A stretch of 64,000 nt of DNA from Cacajao melanocephalus (GCA_963573385.1 CAUYLG010044386.1:124001-188000); one strand, 5' to 3'; shown: positions 23,166 to 36,700, counted from the stretch's first letter. The notes: generated by a model from the letters alone, not told the origin. Made by a program: numbers and translations.

Positions 23166-26100
23166 CTACATGCCAAGAAGTATATGTGCTCATTAGATTA
23201 CACAGATGCACAATTAGAGGCAGAGATTGTTAATTTATACATTAATGTGAGCTTGGAAGGAAGACTTTAAATAAGATCCCAATAGTTGGAACATTTGGAC
23301 CATACTAATCAGATGAGTTTTAAGGTCCTAGACATCGATTTTAAAAATTCAACAATTCAAATGGCGACCTAATTTAACAACAGATGTTAACATCTTTTTT
23401 TAAAAAACTTAAAGCTTATTTGATTTCTTTCCACTTGATTGTATGTGAGTCAACCAAGAAATGACTACCCCCCAAAAAATGTACAATTAATTTAGAATTC
23501 ATCAGCTAAAGTGCAGTTTCCATTGACAGAGTAAAACTATATTATGGGCTGGTCATATATCTTAAGTGGTCGCTACATTTTAAGTGAAATATTCAAATAT
23601 TGGTGTGCATTCTTAAAGATATGAGTTGTTCAAAGACTATTTCATTTGTCAAATGATGGGAGAAACTGGAATTATTCTGCTCGAGTACATACCTTAGAAA
23701 AACTGCATGTTTGGAAGAACTGCCTTGTCAGCAATGATTCTACATATTTTGGACAATGCCAAGGTACCAAACTAGAACAAGCAGGCCAAAGTCATATAGA
23801 GACTGATCAGATCAATGCTAGTTAGAACTGGATAAGAATAAAGCTGTTTAGAATATCGAAGTGCTTTCTCAAGTGACAATGAGCTTCTCGTGGGAGAAAG
23901 TGTCAGGGATATAATAGATTAGTAATGGGTCAGGTTGTAAGACCTTTACATTTTCTTCCAACTTCAAAATTCTACAGTTCTAAGAAGATGCATATGTCCT
24001 TATGAGTGATATACATAAAAGCAGATGAGTTTGGCTTCTGTGGATGTTAATAGTGCAATGAATCTATAGCTCTTGCTGTCTCTCATATTTGCCCAAAGTA
24101 AGTTCCCAAATGTTGGTATAGTTTGTCTGCCTCATTTATTTCACTCAGCAATAACTCAGGTAAAGCCTCTCTATTCCTGTACATGGTCCAAGAACCAACA
24201 GCAGATGATATCTAAATATATTTAGGAAAATAAATTATATTCAGTCTCAGCTAATTTGGGTTACTGTTAGACCTCTGTCCTACCCTCCTTAAGCTCTTGT
24301 GGGAATTGCACAGTAATGATTTATAAATCCTCTAAAGGGTAAAAATCAGAAAAGCAAGAATTCCCAAAGTCCTGATGTTTCACAGATTAGTAGCCTGCCA
24401 TTAAGAAACTGTGGGGCTTGGGTGAGTGAGCTGGAGCCATAAGCGTTATCAAGCAAAAGTGAGGTTTCCTGGGGCTGCAGAAAGAAATGAGCTTGTTACT
24501 ACTTCTGGTATTAATCATAATAAGTGTTTTATCTAAGCCTGTCATGTTTAGTTTCTCCATGCAATTTACCTCTCAGGCACACTGTTCACAGTATCAGCTG
24601 GCCTTATCTTTTAACTTATAGTTCTCAAGTGCTTAAATGTATTTCCTCCAAAGTTCCCACAGTTAACATGACAAAGTCAACATCAGTGCTATTTTAAGAC
24701 AATGCCGCACCCGCATTATGAAAGACAGAGTTGCTTATGCCTGGCTACTCCTATCATCTGTTGAAAAGCTTAACAGGCAGCACTGATTCTTTGCCTAATT
24801 GCAGTTTTGCTGTGAGATTAGCAAGATTTTAAATGTGGAGCCCAAATATGTGCTTCAATACATTATTTATTTCATTTTTCACCTTTACAAAGAAATAAAA
24901 TAAAGATCTACTTATCCTCTATCTTGCTTGTTTTTTATCAACTGACACTTGTTAGCCAATGGAGTCAAGTAGCTTTTGAGGGACCATATTATAAAGCTCA
25001 ATTTCTAAGGATCATAGAACACTACTAGGAGCAACCATACCAACCAGCAAAGAACTCAAATCCCCAACAATGCAGAGACAGGCTTTTTGCTAAAAATGTC
25101 AGAGGAAAAAACTAGCAGCCCTTATAAACCCAGTCCACAGTTCACATTGAAGAAAGATGTCAACCTGGAAGGAAGATATGACTTGAAGATTAGGCAGCTA
25201 ATAATATTCCACTCTGCATGACCCTATTTCATTGTAGTCCTCTTATGATCTGCTAATAATCCTTTATAATTAAGCTTCCAGTATAATATTAAAATGTAAT
25301 CCACACATGAACACCAATCACAGTGTATTTCAATGGCTGAAGTGGTTACGGCTTCCAGCTATGCATGACAATCACTGTGCAGCTTTAATTTCATATTTTT
25401 AAATGACTTGCCCCAAGATTTAAAGAAAAATTATGATTCATTTCTATCCATAAGTGCAGCAAAATAGGTCTTATTTAAACCCAAACTGTTAAAAGTATGT
25501 CTAAGGTATAGGTCTTATGAATTTACATTTTTTCCCCTTTAGAACTAAAAACCTTTACAACATCCCAACAGAGGTGAATCTTTTGAGGAGTAGCTTATGA
25601 AATGTTTATCATAATTGAAGCTGGCAGTACTAGATATTGCAAATGGATGTCATTGAGCAACATAAGAAAAAAATTCTTCATTTATATATGATTTTATTAA
25701 TCCTTGCTACCTATATTCAAGTGTACTGCTTATAACATTTTCTGTTTCTTTTCAGTATATTGTCCTCATATCTTGAAAAATTTAGTTTTTGTCCAATAAG
25801 TGAAGAATAATTTGAACCAAATAATAATTAGGTGAAGTAGCACATTCAAAACATTTAGTTTAATTGAAGTTTCATATTCCAGTATAGCTGAATCATGACT
25901 ATAATCTAATTAGTAAATCTACTTCAAAACAGAATTTTTATTAGAATGTTATGAATATTGATGCTAGAGTTAATGAGTTTTTTTTTAAAGAAATGATTAT
26001 AAACAATTTAGCCATATAATTATTTGATTCTGCCCCTTCAATGGAAACAAGGGAATTGGGTGATGTTAAAAGCTTTCAAATTTAAAATATTGGTTTTGTC

Positions 26101-26599
26101 TCCAGTAAAGAAAAAAAAATGACAATTAGTACATGACATTTTAAAAGATTTGACTTGACTTGTAATTTACAGATAATAAAGTTATATTAGATGACATCAT
26201 TTTCCAATTTGAGTGTTACTACAGATTAGGAAAATAACATTTTCTAATAATAGGAAATTACGACTTAAAACCATTATGACTGTATCTAGACTCATAAAAA
26301 AATACTGTTCCTCAAATAGCTATTTGGTGAGATTACTATCAAACATTTGACTAAATTTAAACATCTGTGTTGATGGAGAAGTTGTATATGTATTTTTAAA
26401 CAAAAGCTATAGACATAGTTCTACAGGAAAGATTCGCAGGTAACATTTAAGCCATTTAAAAATGGTTTCTGTGAAGGTTAATGGTAATAATGTCCTTTCA
26501 AACATTTCTTGGAAATATTTCATTAGAGCACTCTTATTATGATGGAAGTTTTATATAATCCTATGCATCCTAAGAGCAGGCCAATAAATTTTTTAAGTC
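23166..26599. other. 3.4 kb with no recognised repeat or gene
   Basis: This is the longest stretch in the window where I recognise no interspersed repeat. It has no open frame of note. The part at 24660-24860 keeps a few CpGs ('aatgccgcacccgcattatg') and complex sequence and could be a constrained noncoding element; this is only a guess from composition. Confidence 0.45.
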
Positions 26600-27145
26600 A
26601 CTTTATTTATTGCTAGCTATATGCCAGGCACTGTGGCATACGTGATGAAAGAAAACAAAAAATGAATAAAACACAGGATCTGAGTTCAAAGAGCTTTTAA
26701 TCCAGAGGTGAGGTTTGGGGAGAGGTGAAGGAAGAATAATGTAAGGGAAAATAAGCAGAGGGTAAAAGAAAATACACAACACAGAAGGCAGAAGCAAAAG
26801 CCTTTGAGAGTACAGTCAGGAAATGCAAATTCAGGAACTAGCTAAACATAAAGACATTAGAGTGTAGTGGGAACTCTAACACTACAGTGTGCCCTATGCA
26901 GAGGCATTCAAAATAAAATATACTTAAATATTACTTCAGTAAATCAAAATGACCCTTCTGCCCAATTCAGTCTGCAGTTTGCAATGTTTGTTATAAAACT
27001 ATTAAACAGATTAAACTGTGATATGACACATGCTATAGTAAAGGTACAAGTAAACGTTACTGAATGCCTAAAGAATAGATTAATTCCAGGTGAAGAATTG
27101 GAGAAGTCCTCAGAGAAGGTAAGAGTTAACTGAATCTTGACAAAA
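26600..27145 (-). mobile_element. L2 fragment
   Basis: Reverse-complement L2 motifs occur in order: 'tagctatatgccaggcactg' at 26617, 'acaaaaaatgaataaaacac', 'caaagagcttttaatccaga', and further in 'ggagaagtcctcagagaagg' with 'gttaactgaatcttgac' at 27136. Middle parts are weak, so there may be internal losses. The 88-codon frame over it is not a gene. Confidence 0.65.
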
Positions 27146-27169
27146 AAGGAGAACTGAACACATAAATAG

Positions 27170-27392
27170 TGGATGTGATATGATGTAGTGTGTAAGAACC
27201 TGAATTTGGAGCTACAGCGCCTAGCTTCAAATGCTACATGTGCCGCTCACCAGTTCTGTCATCCCAGCAAGTTACCTAACCTCTGTAAGCCTCAGTTTCT
27301 TCATATGTAAGGTGGATACTTACCTCAGCAGAATGTTTTAAAGAGTAAATGCATGTGAACTGGTTTAGCTATTATATTTACATACATAGCTA
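27170..27392 (+). mobile_element. MIR, nearly full core
   Basis: Sense MIR motifs in order: 'gtgtgtaagaacctgaattt', 'ggagctacagcgcctagctt', 'aagttacctaacctctgtaa', 'gcctcagtttcttcatatgt' and 'gagtaaatgcatgtgaactg'. Confidence 0.88.
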
Positions 27393-27475
27393 TATATATA
27401 AGTCATTTTTATTAAGCATTTCTAAAAGTTAACAAATCCTTCTTTAAAAAATGATCTCAGATTTCATCCTTTTTC

Positions 27476-27496
27476 TTTTTTTTTTTTTTTTTTTTT
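27476..27496 (+). repeat. Poly(T) run
   Basis: Twenty-one T following a T/C-rich lead. No minus-strand retroelement body is recognised beside it. Confidence 0.95.
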
Positions 27497-28059
27497 GGCA
27501 GGGAAGCTGTCATGAGAAAGTTGAGTGATGAGATCCTGAGCGGGAATCATCAATGAAAGGGCAAAAGAGATGAGATGAAGCAGTGTAATCAACAAAAGTA
27601 GAAAACACCAAGAAATGTTGTCCTGTATTTTATTACACTTGAGAATGTCTTACTATTTTAGAAGTTATAAGATGTAGCAAGACAATCTTGTGCAATGCTA
27701 GAATCATCAGTTGAAAATGCAATCAGAAATAAAAGATGCTATTAATAACTGTCACAAAACTATTGTGCTAAGTGTTTGCTTGTCTGTGTCCTGTCATTTG
27801 GCTTTAAAGTTGAATTAACTGTTGTAAGAGCATTTCTTCTTTCCTGCTCAGGACAAGAGGTTACAAACAAATCTTAATGGAAACATAGTTTTGACTTTTC
27901 TATTCTGGAGATTTATACTGCAAAGACAAAACACTGGGTAGTCAAATGGAAAGAAATTAATCGAAAATAAAAAGAAAGTATCTGGCCATCTTTATTTCAT
28001 GCCTAATTTCCCACAGCCACTTTCTAAGTCATTTTGTGATATCTGTGATATTCCTAAGA
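27497..28059. other. Unique AT-rich DNA
   Basis: Nothing recognised. Confidence 0.4.
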
Positions 28060-28402
28060 CTGATTTTCAAGACTTGCCTTAATCTGACCTCTCAGCTCTT
28101 CCCAACAGCATGTTCTGCTTCTGCACAGGCCAGTAGGATCATTTTGCCCTGCAAATGTCTTACACAGCTCCAGGTCACTTCATACTTATTTCCTCTCCAC
28201 TTGTCCTACTCTGAAGAAATCCTTTCCTTAAGGAAATTCTGATCTTGATATGCCTTCTTCAGATGCTGTAATCCAAAATGGACTCTCCTTCCCTCAAATT
28301 TCTATTTAATTATATCCTGTGCATTTACATTCTATTTGTTTATATCAATCTCATTTATGTCAACTATAGACATTGCACTCCATGATGACTTCAGTTACTT
28401 AC
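28060..28402 (+). mobile_element. L2 3' region fragment
   Basis: Sense L2 character is clear across the segment: 'gcttctgcacaggccagtag', 'ctccaggtcacttcatactt', 'ctactctgaagaaatccttt', 'aatttctatttaattatatc' and 'atagacattgcactccatga'. The 68-codon frame inside is not a gene. Confidence 0.7.
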
Positions 28403-28584
28403 ACTTCGGTTGCTTCTAAAATTTGCCAAATTCTTCCTTTTCTGTGCCCAAATAGAAATTTGATAGGTATTCCAATCTTTTTTATATTGGGACACTTCTA
28501 TGTTTTAAAATTATTTGATATGACCTGATTTTTTAAATATGGGATGTGAAATGTCAGTGTTTACATTATCTTTTTTTTTTTTTT

Positions 28585-29000
28585 GCAAAATGGTCAGCTA
28601 ATACTATTTACCAAATAATCCTTCCCTTTGCAATCCAACCCCAAAGTGTCCTTTAGTCCAATAAGTCTATTTTAAGAACTCCTGATACATTTGTCTGCTA
28701 TTCTCAGCATCACTACTGAAATGTTTAAAGGACTGCATCTATATTTTGAGTTTTATCACCACTTTTTCGGAATATATGCTTATATGTCTATTACTCCAGG
28801 TAAGTTTTAGAACTAGTTTGTTAAAACAAATCTTGAGTTTATTTGAAAATTATCTTAATCATGTCTATTAATTTGGCAATAAGCTTATTGCTATTTATTT
28901 AGTAAGTAATGTCATGTTTTAGAACCTATTAGGTCCTTTCAATTATGCATGTTCAACATTTTTTCTAACTCTTGGATTTTGTCTTTAAGGACTAAACAAA
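28585..29000 (-). mobile_element. Probable ancient L1M/HAL1 ORF2 fragment
   Basis: The plus strand resembles the reverse complement of old L1 ORF2, for example 'actatttaccaaataatcct', 'tccctttgcaatccaacccc' and 'gtaagttttagaactagttt' followed by a 'cttgagtttatttgaaaatt' segment. Divergence is very high and limits are approximate; other families cannot be excluded. Confidence 0.4.
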
Positions 29001-29544
29001 CTGAACTATTCCCCATTCTCTGAATATACCTGATACATGTCTACATTTCTAAATGTACCCATTCTATTCTTCTGACCAGAAATGTCCTCCCATATCTTAT
29101 GATCACTATCCACTCACCAAAGAAACCTGTTTTCTATGGATCTTCTAATTATACAGTGGGAAATAATCTTTCAATTTTCTAAACTCCTATGGAAGAGGAG
29201 TGTAATTTTTGGATAAGTTATGCCACATCAAGCATTTTTATTTACTGTTACTCAAATGTCAGCTTCTCCCTTTTCCTTTGGTTTGTAAGATCTATGCAAC
29301 CAGTTCTGTTTTCACCCGGTACAAACCAGTATCTAAGACTCTACACTTTGTACCGTCTTCCAAAAAGAACATAGAGTACTTGATGAGAAACAAAGATGAG
29401 AAACACAAAATGTTTTAACTTGCAAGACAGGTATTCTACATTTAAAAACCGCAAAAACAGTTAAAAACCAGTTCTAAATGCTTAATTAGCTATTTTTTGT
29501 CTTCCCCAAGTCCCTGTCTTAGTTGGGGTTACCCAGAAAGTCTT
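29001..29544. other. Unique DNA
   Basis: No gene supported; frames of 61 and 69 codons overlap in different phases without features. Confidence 0.4.
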
Positions 29545-29844
29545 ATTTTTCTGAGATAGACTCTCGCTCTGTCACCCAGGCTGGAGAGCAATGGTGCTGT
29601 CTTGGCTCAAACTGCAAACTTTGTCTCCCAGGCTCCAGCAATTATTGTGCCTCTGCCTCCAAGTAGCTGAGATTATAGGTGCATGTCACCAGGTCTGGCT
29701 AATTTTTGTATTTTTTTTTTTTTTTGTAGAGAAGGTGTTTTACCATGTCAGCCAGGCTGGTCTCAAACTCCTGACCTCAAGTGATCCACCCACCTCAGCC
29801 TCCTAAAGTGCTGGGATTACAGGTGTGAGCCACAGCACCTGGCT
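29545..29844 (-). mobile_element. Full-length dimeric Alu
   Basis: Reverse complement of a complete Alu: 'gagatagactctcgctctgt', 'cacccaggctggagagcaat', 'tctggctaatttttgtattt', 'ctgacctcaagtgatccacc' and 'gtgagccacagcacctggct'. The mid-element T-run is expanded to 15 T. Flanks 'gaaagtctta' and 'gaagtcttctta' may be a decayed target-site duplication. Confidence 0.93.
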
Positions 29845-31149
29845 CCAAAGAAGTCTTCTTACCTTCTTATGCTTTCCCCACACAATCAATGCTCAGTCAA
29901 CCAGCACAGCCAAATGTCCCTCTACTAGGTAGAGAGTTTCCTCTGTCTTATGAAACCTGAGGGCCAGCTGACAGCCAGTCCTTGGAAGCCTAGCCTCTGT
30001 CCAGATTGTATCTCATCAAATTATCATCAAAACATCACTGGGAGACATGGTTAGGGGAAGTCTCTTCATAAAATCAAATTTCATATCAGCTGCTAATAAA
30101 ATTTATCCATATCTATATTTACTTAATTGTGACCATGTCACTCTATGACAAATTCCATAAGAACAAAATTACTATCATGCTATTTTTCAAATATCTTCAT
30201 AGAACTAGATGTATGACTCACAATGCCTTGCTTTTTGTATATGAAAGTTTTGGGATAAATGAATGAACCATTTGATAAATTGATAAATGAATAAATATAT
30301 GGCCTATGCATGCCCATAAAAGATATGAATAGAATTGACTTGATAAAAGCTCTGTTTTATTAAAATAAGGAGATTGTTTTCACTGCTATATAAATTTTGT
30401 TTCTTATTTTTCTTCTTAGCTCAACAATAGCTCATTATTTTAATGGAGAGATTTCTTGTGTGTGCAGTCGTAATTTTTGAGAAGAAACAACTCAACCTCT
30501 ACTTTTAAGTTGCTTTTTTGTTTTGTTTTTGTCTCTCACTTATTCTAAACCAGTCTTTCTCAGATTCTTATGTAATATTGAAGAAAAGAGAAAAAAATAA
30601 AATTTGTATCACCTAAATCTAATGCAACATGATATTAAATGAAACTTTTCAGTTGTCCTAGAGTTTGCAACTGGACACAAAGCTGAAAATAAAATGAATC
30701 AAGTACTCTGCTTAAAGAGAGGAAACACCAGAAAGTCCAAGCAAGTTGTCAAAACTGTGACTAGTTTCATTAATTATAAGTTCTACCTTTTAAAATGACA
30801 ACTTAATTTTAAGGTTACCTTAATAACATGAAGCAAACTTATAACTTTATTGAGCAGTTAATTTTGTCTCTCAAAGTATAGATAATTCCAGTGTTTTGTT
30901 AAAATTATCTAAAACATGAAAAATAATCATTTCAAATACATTTTTTTGTAATCACTGTAATCCTTTAATCAAAGCCTGGCCAAAAGAGCCACCTTCAAAC
31001 CACTAAAACTCTGCCTCACTAAAGGACATACACACAGAAATACTAAGCAAATAGAAGAATCTAGAAGCAAATGACATGGAAGAAATAAAGTAAAAGGATT
31101 TCAAATATCTTGCAAATAGTATATACAACAGAAGAAAAATATTGTATAT
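29845..31149. other. Unique AT-rich DNA
   Basis: No gene or recognised repeat; the last 150 bp may already belong to the old L1 that follows. Confidence 0.4.
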
Positions 31150-32250
31150 GTCCAAGAAGATTATTTTAAGCTAAAATAGGCATTATTCTTTCTAAATAAA
31201 AGCATAACAATTGGAACTTTCAGCAATTAATAACAATATCAAAATGTGTAATGCAAATATTGTCATAAATTTTGAAGACTTCTGGAAATTTTCTGGTATA
31301 TAATTGTAGTTGGAGTATTTAATTTACCACACAACCTCTGTCAGATTACAGATAAAAAGAGAGTCAAATATAGAATTTTTGAATATTATAAAAGTAATGT
31401 ATAAGATTCAACCTATAACTAAGAGAGAATATGATTTTTCTAAGCATTCATAACATATTTTAAAATGACCAAATATTAGGTAACAAAGACAACAGTAAGA
31501 AAATCCAAAAAGCAGAAATTTCAGAGGCCATATTCTATGATCAGAATGCAATAAATCTAGAAATTAAAATACACAGTAATAATTAAATTACAGAAAGGGG
31601 AAATATAGTAAAATACATTACTATATTTAAATATATATGTTATATATTGTAAAGTGGAATATATTTTTATGTAAAAAGTTTTCAAATAAGAAAAAGTTTC
31701 ATGACTCAGTGGAAAAGTGTGCAACGGCAAATAAACAAAGGCATCAGGAAAAGTAATAAACTGGCCAATAACGCTGAAAAGTTGTTCACTCTCACATTGA
31801 ACAAATGCAAATTAAAGGCAAACTTTGTCTATCAGCTTAGAAAGCAAGAACAACAAAAGGATGTATGTTCATGGACCATGGAAGCTAATAAATATATAAA
31901 AAGGAAATAAAAGTATAAATTGCTGCACTCTTTCTAAAAGGTAATATAGCAATATAGAGTGGAGTTTTAAACACAGATACTGTCTAACCCATTCAATTTA
32001 CATCTAAGAATTTATCCTAAGGAAACAGTAAGTGTAAAAGAAACAAAGTATTATAAACCTGAATGGTGAAAATAGTGATACCTTGAAAACAAACTTACAT
32101 GTCAAAAGGAGACTGATTAAGTATTTGTTGACATGTCTGTACAATAGAATATCCTTAGGTGATAAAAGTAATGATGTTCTGGATGAATTTTTACAAGCGT
32201 GTTACATACGAGTACTGAATCATCCCATTTACCAAAAGCCAAAATGGATA
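31150..32250 (+). mobile_element. Ancient L1 ORF2 fragments (L1M-like)
   Basis: Two parts of ORF2 in sense orientation are recognisable. Around 31440-31590 the endonuclease end appears ('taacatattttaaaatgacc', 'tatgatcagaatgcaataaa', 'tctagaaattaaaatacaca'). From 31690 the C-terminal part follows ('ctctcacattgaacaaatgc', 'aatttacatctaagaattta', 'tcctaaggaaacagtaagtg'). The reverse-transcriptase region between them is missing. All frames are broken; the 69- and 90-codon frames inside are not genes. Confidence 0.65.
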
Positions 32251-32639
32251 TATGTTGAACTTGTGGGGGCTGGTGAAGAATGTAGAAATCTATTAAATGT
32301 TCCCACGAGTTCATTGACTCAACTTAATTTAGATTTTCCTCTCTTTTGTTTTTAATTTCTGCTTGCTTATATATGTTAAAATTATTTTTTACCAGTTTTG
32401 TAAAAACCTTTATGTGTCTATTCACTGAATGTGTGTTCCAAACACTTGACAAATTTTTTCCAAAAATCCCCAAACCACAAAACACCATTAGCGACATTTC
32501 ATTTCAAATTAAAATAATCTACATTTCATGGGGGCATCTCATCATCCCTTGGCTGAAAGAGGAGGCTAGGTTCTGACAGCAACTGAAATCTTTATATTGA
32601 TTCTAACAAACAAGTGTAGTTTCTTCTTTGCTGAAAATA
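32251..32639. other. Unique AT-rich DNA
   Basis: No gene or recognised repeat. Confidence 0.4.
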
Positions 32640-33110
32640 GTTGTTGACTTAGAACATCAAAGTTCAAATTTTATTCTCCTCCATTGATTTGAACACTATT
32701 CCTTCGGTAACATGTGCCATAGTTTACTTTATGGGCTGGAATCATTTCAGATTTTACCGGACAGTGAGACCGAGTTAAGGACTTCTTTAAGTGTTATCAG
32801 TCTTCTTGTTTTACTGCCGTTTAAACCCAGATTTCAAAGGTCGATGAATTAGGCCAGTGTTGTTTAGATTACGTACCGACTACGAACATACCATAATGTG
32901 CAGAGCTGATAAGAAACATGATCAATAACCAGATAACACCTTACAGCTGGTGCTTTAGGAAGGAAAGATGATCAAAAATGACCTAACATTTTCAGCGTGT
33001 TTACAACATATTGATCAATTGTATAACAGTTAATGTATTCTAAACAGCATGACTGCTCAAGCTAAAGTTGCTTTATATCATTACCAAATAGCAACCCAGG
33101 GTGCTCTAGG
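32640..33110. other. Candidate conserved noncoding element
   Basis: The segment is repeat-free and keeps unusually many CpGs for this AT-rich window ('cttcggtaacatgtgcc', 'ttaccggacagtgagaccg', 'ttacgtaccgactacgaac', 'tttcagcgtg'). It also has motif-like words such as a CAGCTG E-box at 32945 and several TGATCA/GATAA words. No open frame accounts for the complexity. Regulatory function is inferred only from composition. Confidence 0.25.
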
Positions 33111-33519
33111 TTTTTTTGTATTTCTATTTAATAGATGGCTTCGATGATGCATCTTGCTACTTTTCTTACAATCCATTCTGAAAATAGTGTATTCTTCACT
33201 AAGTAAATATGTCAAATACAAACAAAAAGTAGGTCAATGTAAGCCCTGAAATATCTCAGGGCAAAGAAGTGTGTGAGTGTTCTTAAAATCAATTTACTCA
33301 GTATCCCAAAGGATCAAAGCTCTTTTTTAAAGCTCTAAAGCACTGGAAATAATTCTGATATACAGATTCTAAATATTCTGCTTAATATGAACTTTAAACA
33401 ACTTAATATGTTAATTAAAAAAATGCCAACCTATGATTTCTGACTAAAGAGTTCTAACACTGGAACTTTAATGGAGGTTTAAGTGCATTTGTACTCAGGA
33501 GTAATTGCTAAACTGCATT
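33111..33519. other. Unique AT-rich DNA
   Basis: Nothing recognised. Confidence 0.4.
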
Positions 33520-33770
33520 GAACTCCTATAATACATGTCAAGCTCCATTCTAAGCACTACACATATATTATCTGAAGGAATCTGCACAGCATCACTATGG
33601 ATAAATATTCCCCATTTTAGAGAAGGGGAGAATAAAATACAAAGGGAGGAGAATAAAACACAAAGGGATTAAGTTCCCCCCTATATTACCCAGCTAGTGA
33701 ATGGTGGAACTGAGTTTCAAACCTAGTCAGTCGAGCTCTGTAGATCATGCTCCTACCCTCTGTGCCTTAA
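33520..33770 (-). mobile_element. MIR with an internal 21-bp tandem duplication
   Basis: The plus strand follows the reverse MIR order: 'caagctccattctaagcact', 'tattccccattttagagaag', 'gggattaagttcccccctat', 'acccagctagtgaatggtgg' and 'ctgagtttcaaacctagtca'. Inside it, 'ggagaataaaatacaaaggg' (33627-33647) is repeated immediately at 33648-33668 with one T to C difference. Confidence 0.85.
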
Positions 33771-36700
33771 TATAATTATTAAAAGTTTTTTCATGTGTGC
33801 ATGTTAAGATATGTATCCTTACAATTCCTAATACATATTCTTGAAAGTTTAAAACATGCCACAGAGATTGCATTACTAACACCATTTTCTAAAAATCCCG
33901 TAATTATTTTCCATTATATGGGGTATGTTCATATGTAAACCTATTGCACAAATGCCTTTCTTTCCTGCCTTTTAATTTTTATTCTCTATTCCCTTTCTCT
34001 TAACTTGCTTACACAGATTTTCTCTCCCCACATTCACTCCATTCTCTTTCTTTAAGCCACATTTTCTTCCGCACCCCCACCTGCAACCCAGATCAACTGA
34101 CTTCTCCCCAACCCCACATCCCCATCTGCCCACTTCCTCTACCCAAGTTCATATTTCCCGGCCTCTGGCTCCTAGTGAGGGACTCAGTTATCATCCCTGG
34201 TCAATCAGGAGATTATAGCTCCAGTGTATCCTATCACAAAATGTAGTCATTGCTGTAATAAAGTTTTCTTTTGAAAACATTTTTAATAATGACGAATATA
34301 ACCTAACGGAAGACTTTAAAGACTTTTTATTCCAGTGGTTGAATTTTAAAATTTCATCCTGTCTTTCTAATGTTAAATTTTATTTCCAAATTTCAGTTTA
34401 ATAACTACCTAGTTATCAAAAAAAAAAAACAAACAAACAAATTGGTCTGCTTTAAAAAAAAGCTTTATCTTACATACTGGTGTTTGACAATTAATCCCTG
34501 TTCTCACCTTAACCATGAAATTCAGCTGCTTTGTGATAAATTACTATCTGACATCCTAGTAAACTTTATCACCAATAAAACAAATATGAATTTAAAAGAG
34601 TAAAAGAAAAAAAAAACATGAACCATGGAAAGAGAAAGGGAAAAAGAATGCTAACTAGCATGAACAAACTCAAATACATTTTCTAAAAAATTAAAAATCT
34701 ATTTTTAAACAAGAACAAACATTTATTATCCTTTGAGCAGAAAGGAGGTAAGAAAATTATATAAATATTTGTTTTAAAAATCATTAGGTATTGAAGTACA
34801 AAATTCTTGTTTCTATTGCCTAAAATTTAATACAATTATTTTTACAAAAATACATTCATTACCACAATAATTAAAAATAGATTTCAAGACAAAAACTATA
34901 AAAAGAGAGAAAGAAGGTCATTACATAATGATAAAGTGAAAAATTCAGCAAGTAGGCATAGGAATACAATTTTTAATATAGTAGTTGATCAGGTTAGAAA
35001 CCATCAAGTGAGTGCAATACGTGTGTGTCTGTGTGTTTATGTGTGTACAAATGCACCCACTTCATCAAAACCACATCTGGGTGTTTGTTTTGCATAAGGA
35101 ACATTCCTCATTTTTCATCTTCTGTTATGTGGGAGGGAGTAAGTAGGGAAGAAGCAAACTTTGCTCTTATCACTCTTAAATAAAAGCCTGCAATCAAACG
35201 AAGGAGAGCTAAAGATCTTCATTAGAAGTCATAGTGATTCCTACCACTTGTTTGTGGTGGAGTTCAGATTCCCTCTCCAGGGACTGGTCTAAGCTTACCT
35301 CCTCCCCGATTGATCTGAAAATCTTGCCTTCCTAATATTAAAAGAGCTGAGTGAATTTTCATCACGTTTCTCAGGAGGCTAAACTTAGTGGAACTTAGAA
35401 GCATGCCTTGGAACACCATGCTTATGCAAGTTTTTTTCTGCTGTGGATTGTTGATGCTGCAGGAGCAGATAGACTGATGTGCCTTGAATTCCAACAAGGA
35501 GAAGGTAGTGTGTTGTTCTTTTTGAATAGAGTGAGTATTTTCAGGAGGCTTTTTACCTTAAATTGCTCCATTTTTCTTCTTGATCAATTCAGTGTGAGTC
35601 ATTTAAATGTCACGCAACATTAATTTATATTTACTCATTTGAAAACTTTGTCTAGTTATTTGCTCATATTGGAATCATTTGAGACCAATCTGTAAACAAT
35701 ATTCAAATTCACTGTCATGCAATAAGAATTAATGTGTGTGCATACACATGTATTGGGTAAGGCAGGGGACAAAGAAAAAGTAATTTATGGCAGTCATATT
35801 AGAAATTAACAAAATAGGAGTTTTCATAATAATCAAATTAGACCTCATCCTAGTAATTAGGAAGTATTTATAAGCAATGTGGCTCAGGGAAATGGTATAT
35901 GTATTTCATAGGCTACTTTAGAGGATTAAGACCTTTCAGTGTATCTGATCCATCTGCTTCTTTGAGGCCCACATTTTGGAGGAACTGCCATGTGATTTTA
36001 CGTACGGATGTTCATAACCTAAGTTCTTAAAGCTGTGTATGAAACAGATTTTAAGGGATCCAGGCCTGATTAAAACAGTTAGCCTATTCACATCCTCCCT
36101 ATATACTGTGGATTATAGGAAGGGAAGTAGGGGTTAAATCAGCAGGTCTTCCTGCTTCCCCAGAGGTTAACCTGGCAGCCGGTTTGGCACCCACAGGAGG
36201 GCTGACAGGTAGCAGGATTTGTCTAAGCAGGCTGCCTGAGAGCCAACAAGGAAAACTGAATGCTCTGGATTAGTTCTGGATTATGTTGTCAGAGTGAAGG
36301 CTGATGGACAAACTGCAGAGGAATAAAATGCAATCTGTTTGGGGAGAGAGGCAGCGTGCATAGCTTTCATTTTTCAAGAAATGACAAGAAAAATCATTAA
36401 TAATTTGTAAATCCATGTCCATTAACTTTTCTCTTTGTTATCCCCCAAGACAGCCTTTTCAACATGAGTTTGCCACTGTCCTATATCTCTTCTGCCTAGT
36501 GACAGATGGCAAGATAGATATGAAATTGGATTCATAAAATAGTACCCCCATCTACAAGACAGAGACTTTATTTTCCTAACACCACTTTTCTCCCCCCACG
36601 CCCAACCCCCAAGGATGAAAAGAAACTTTGACATCAGTGAGATAGTCAAATGACATGAATTTGTTTCTTCCCTCCGTAATAAATTTTTAAGACAATGGTA

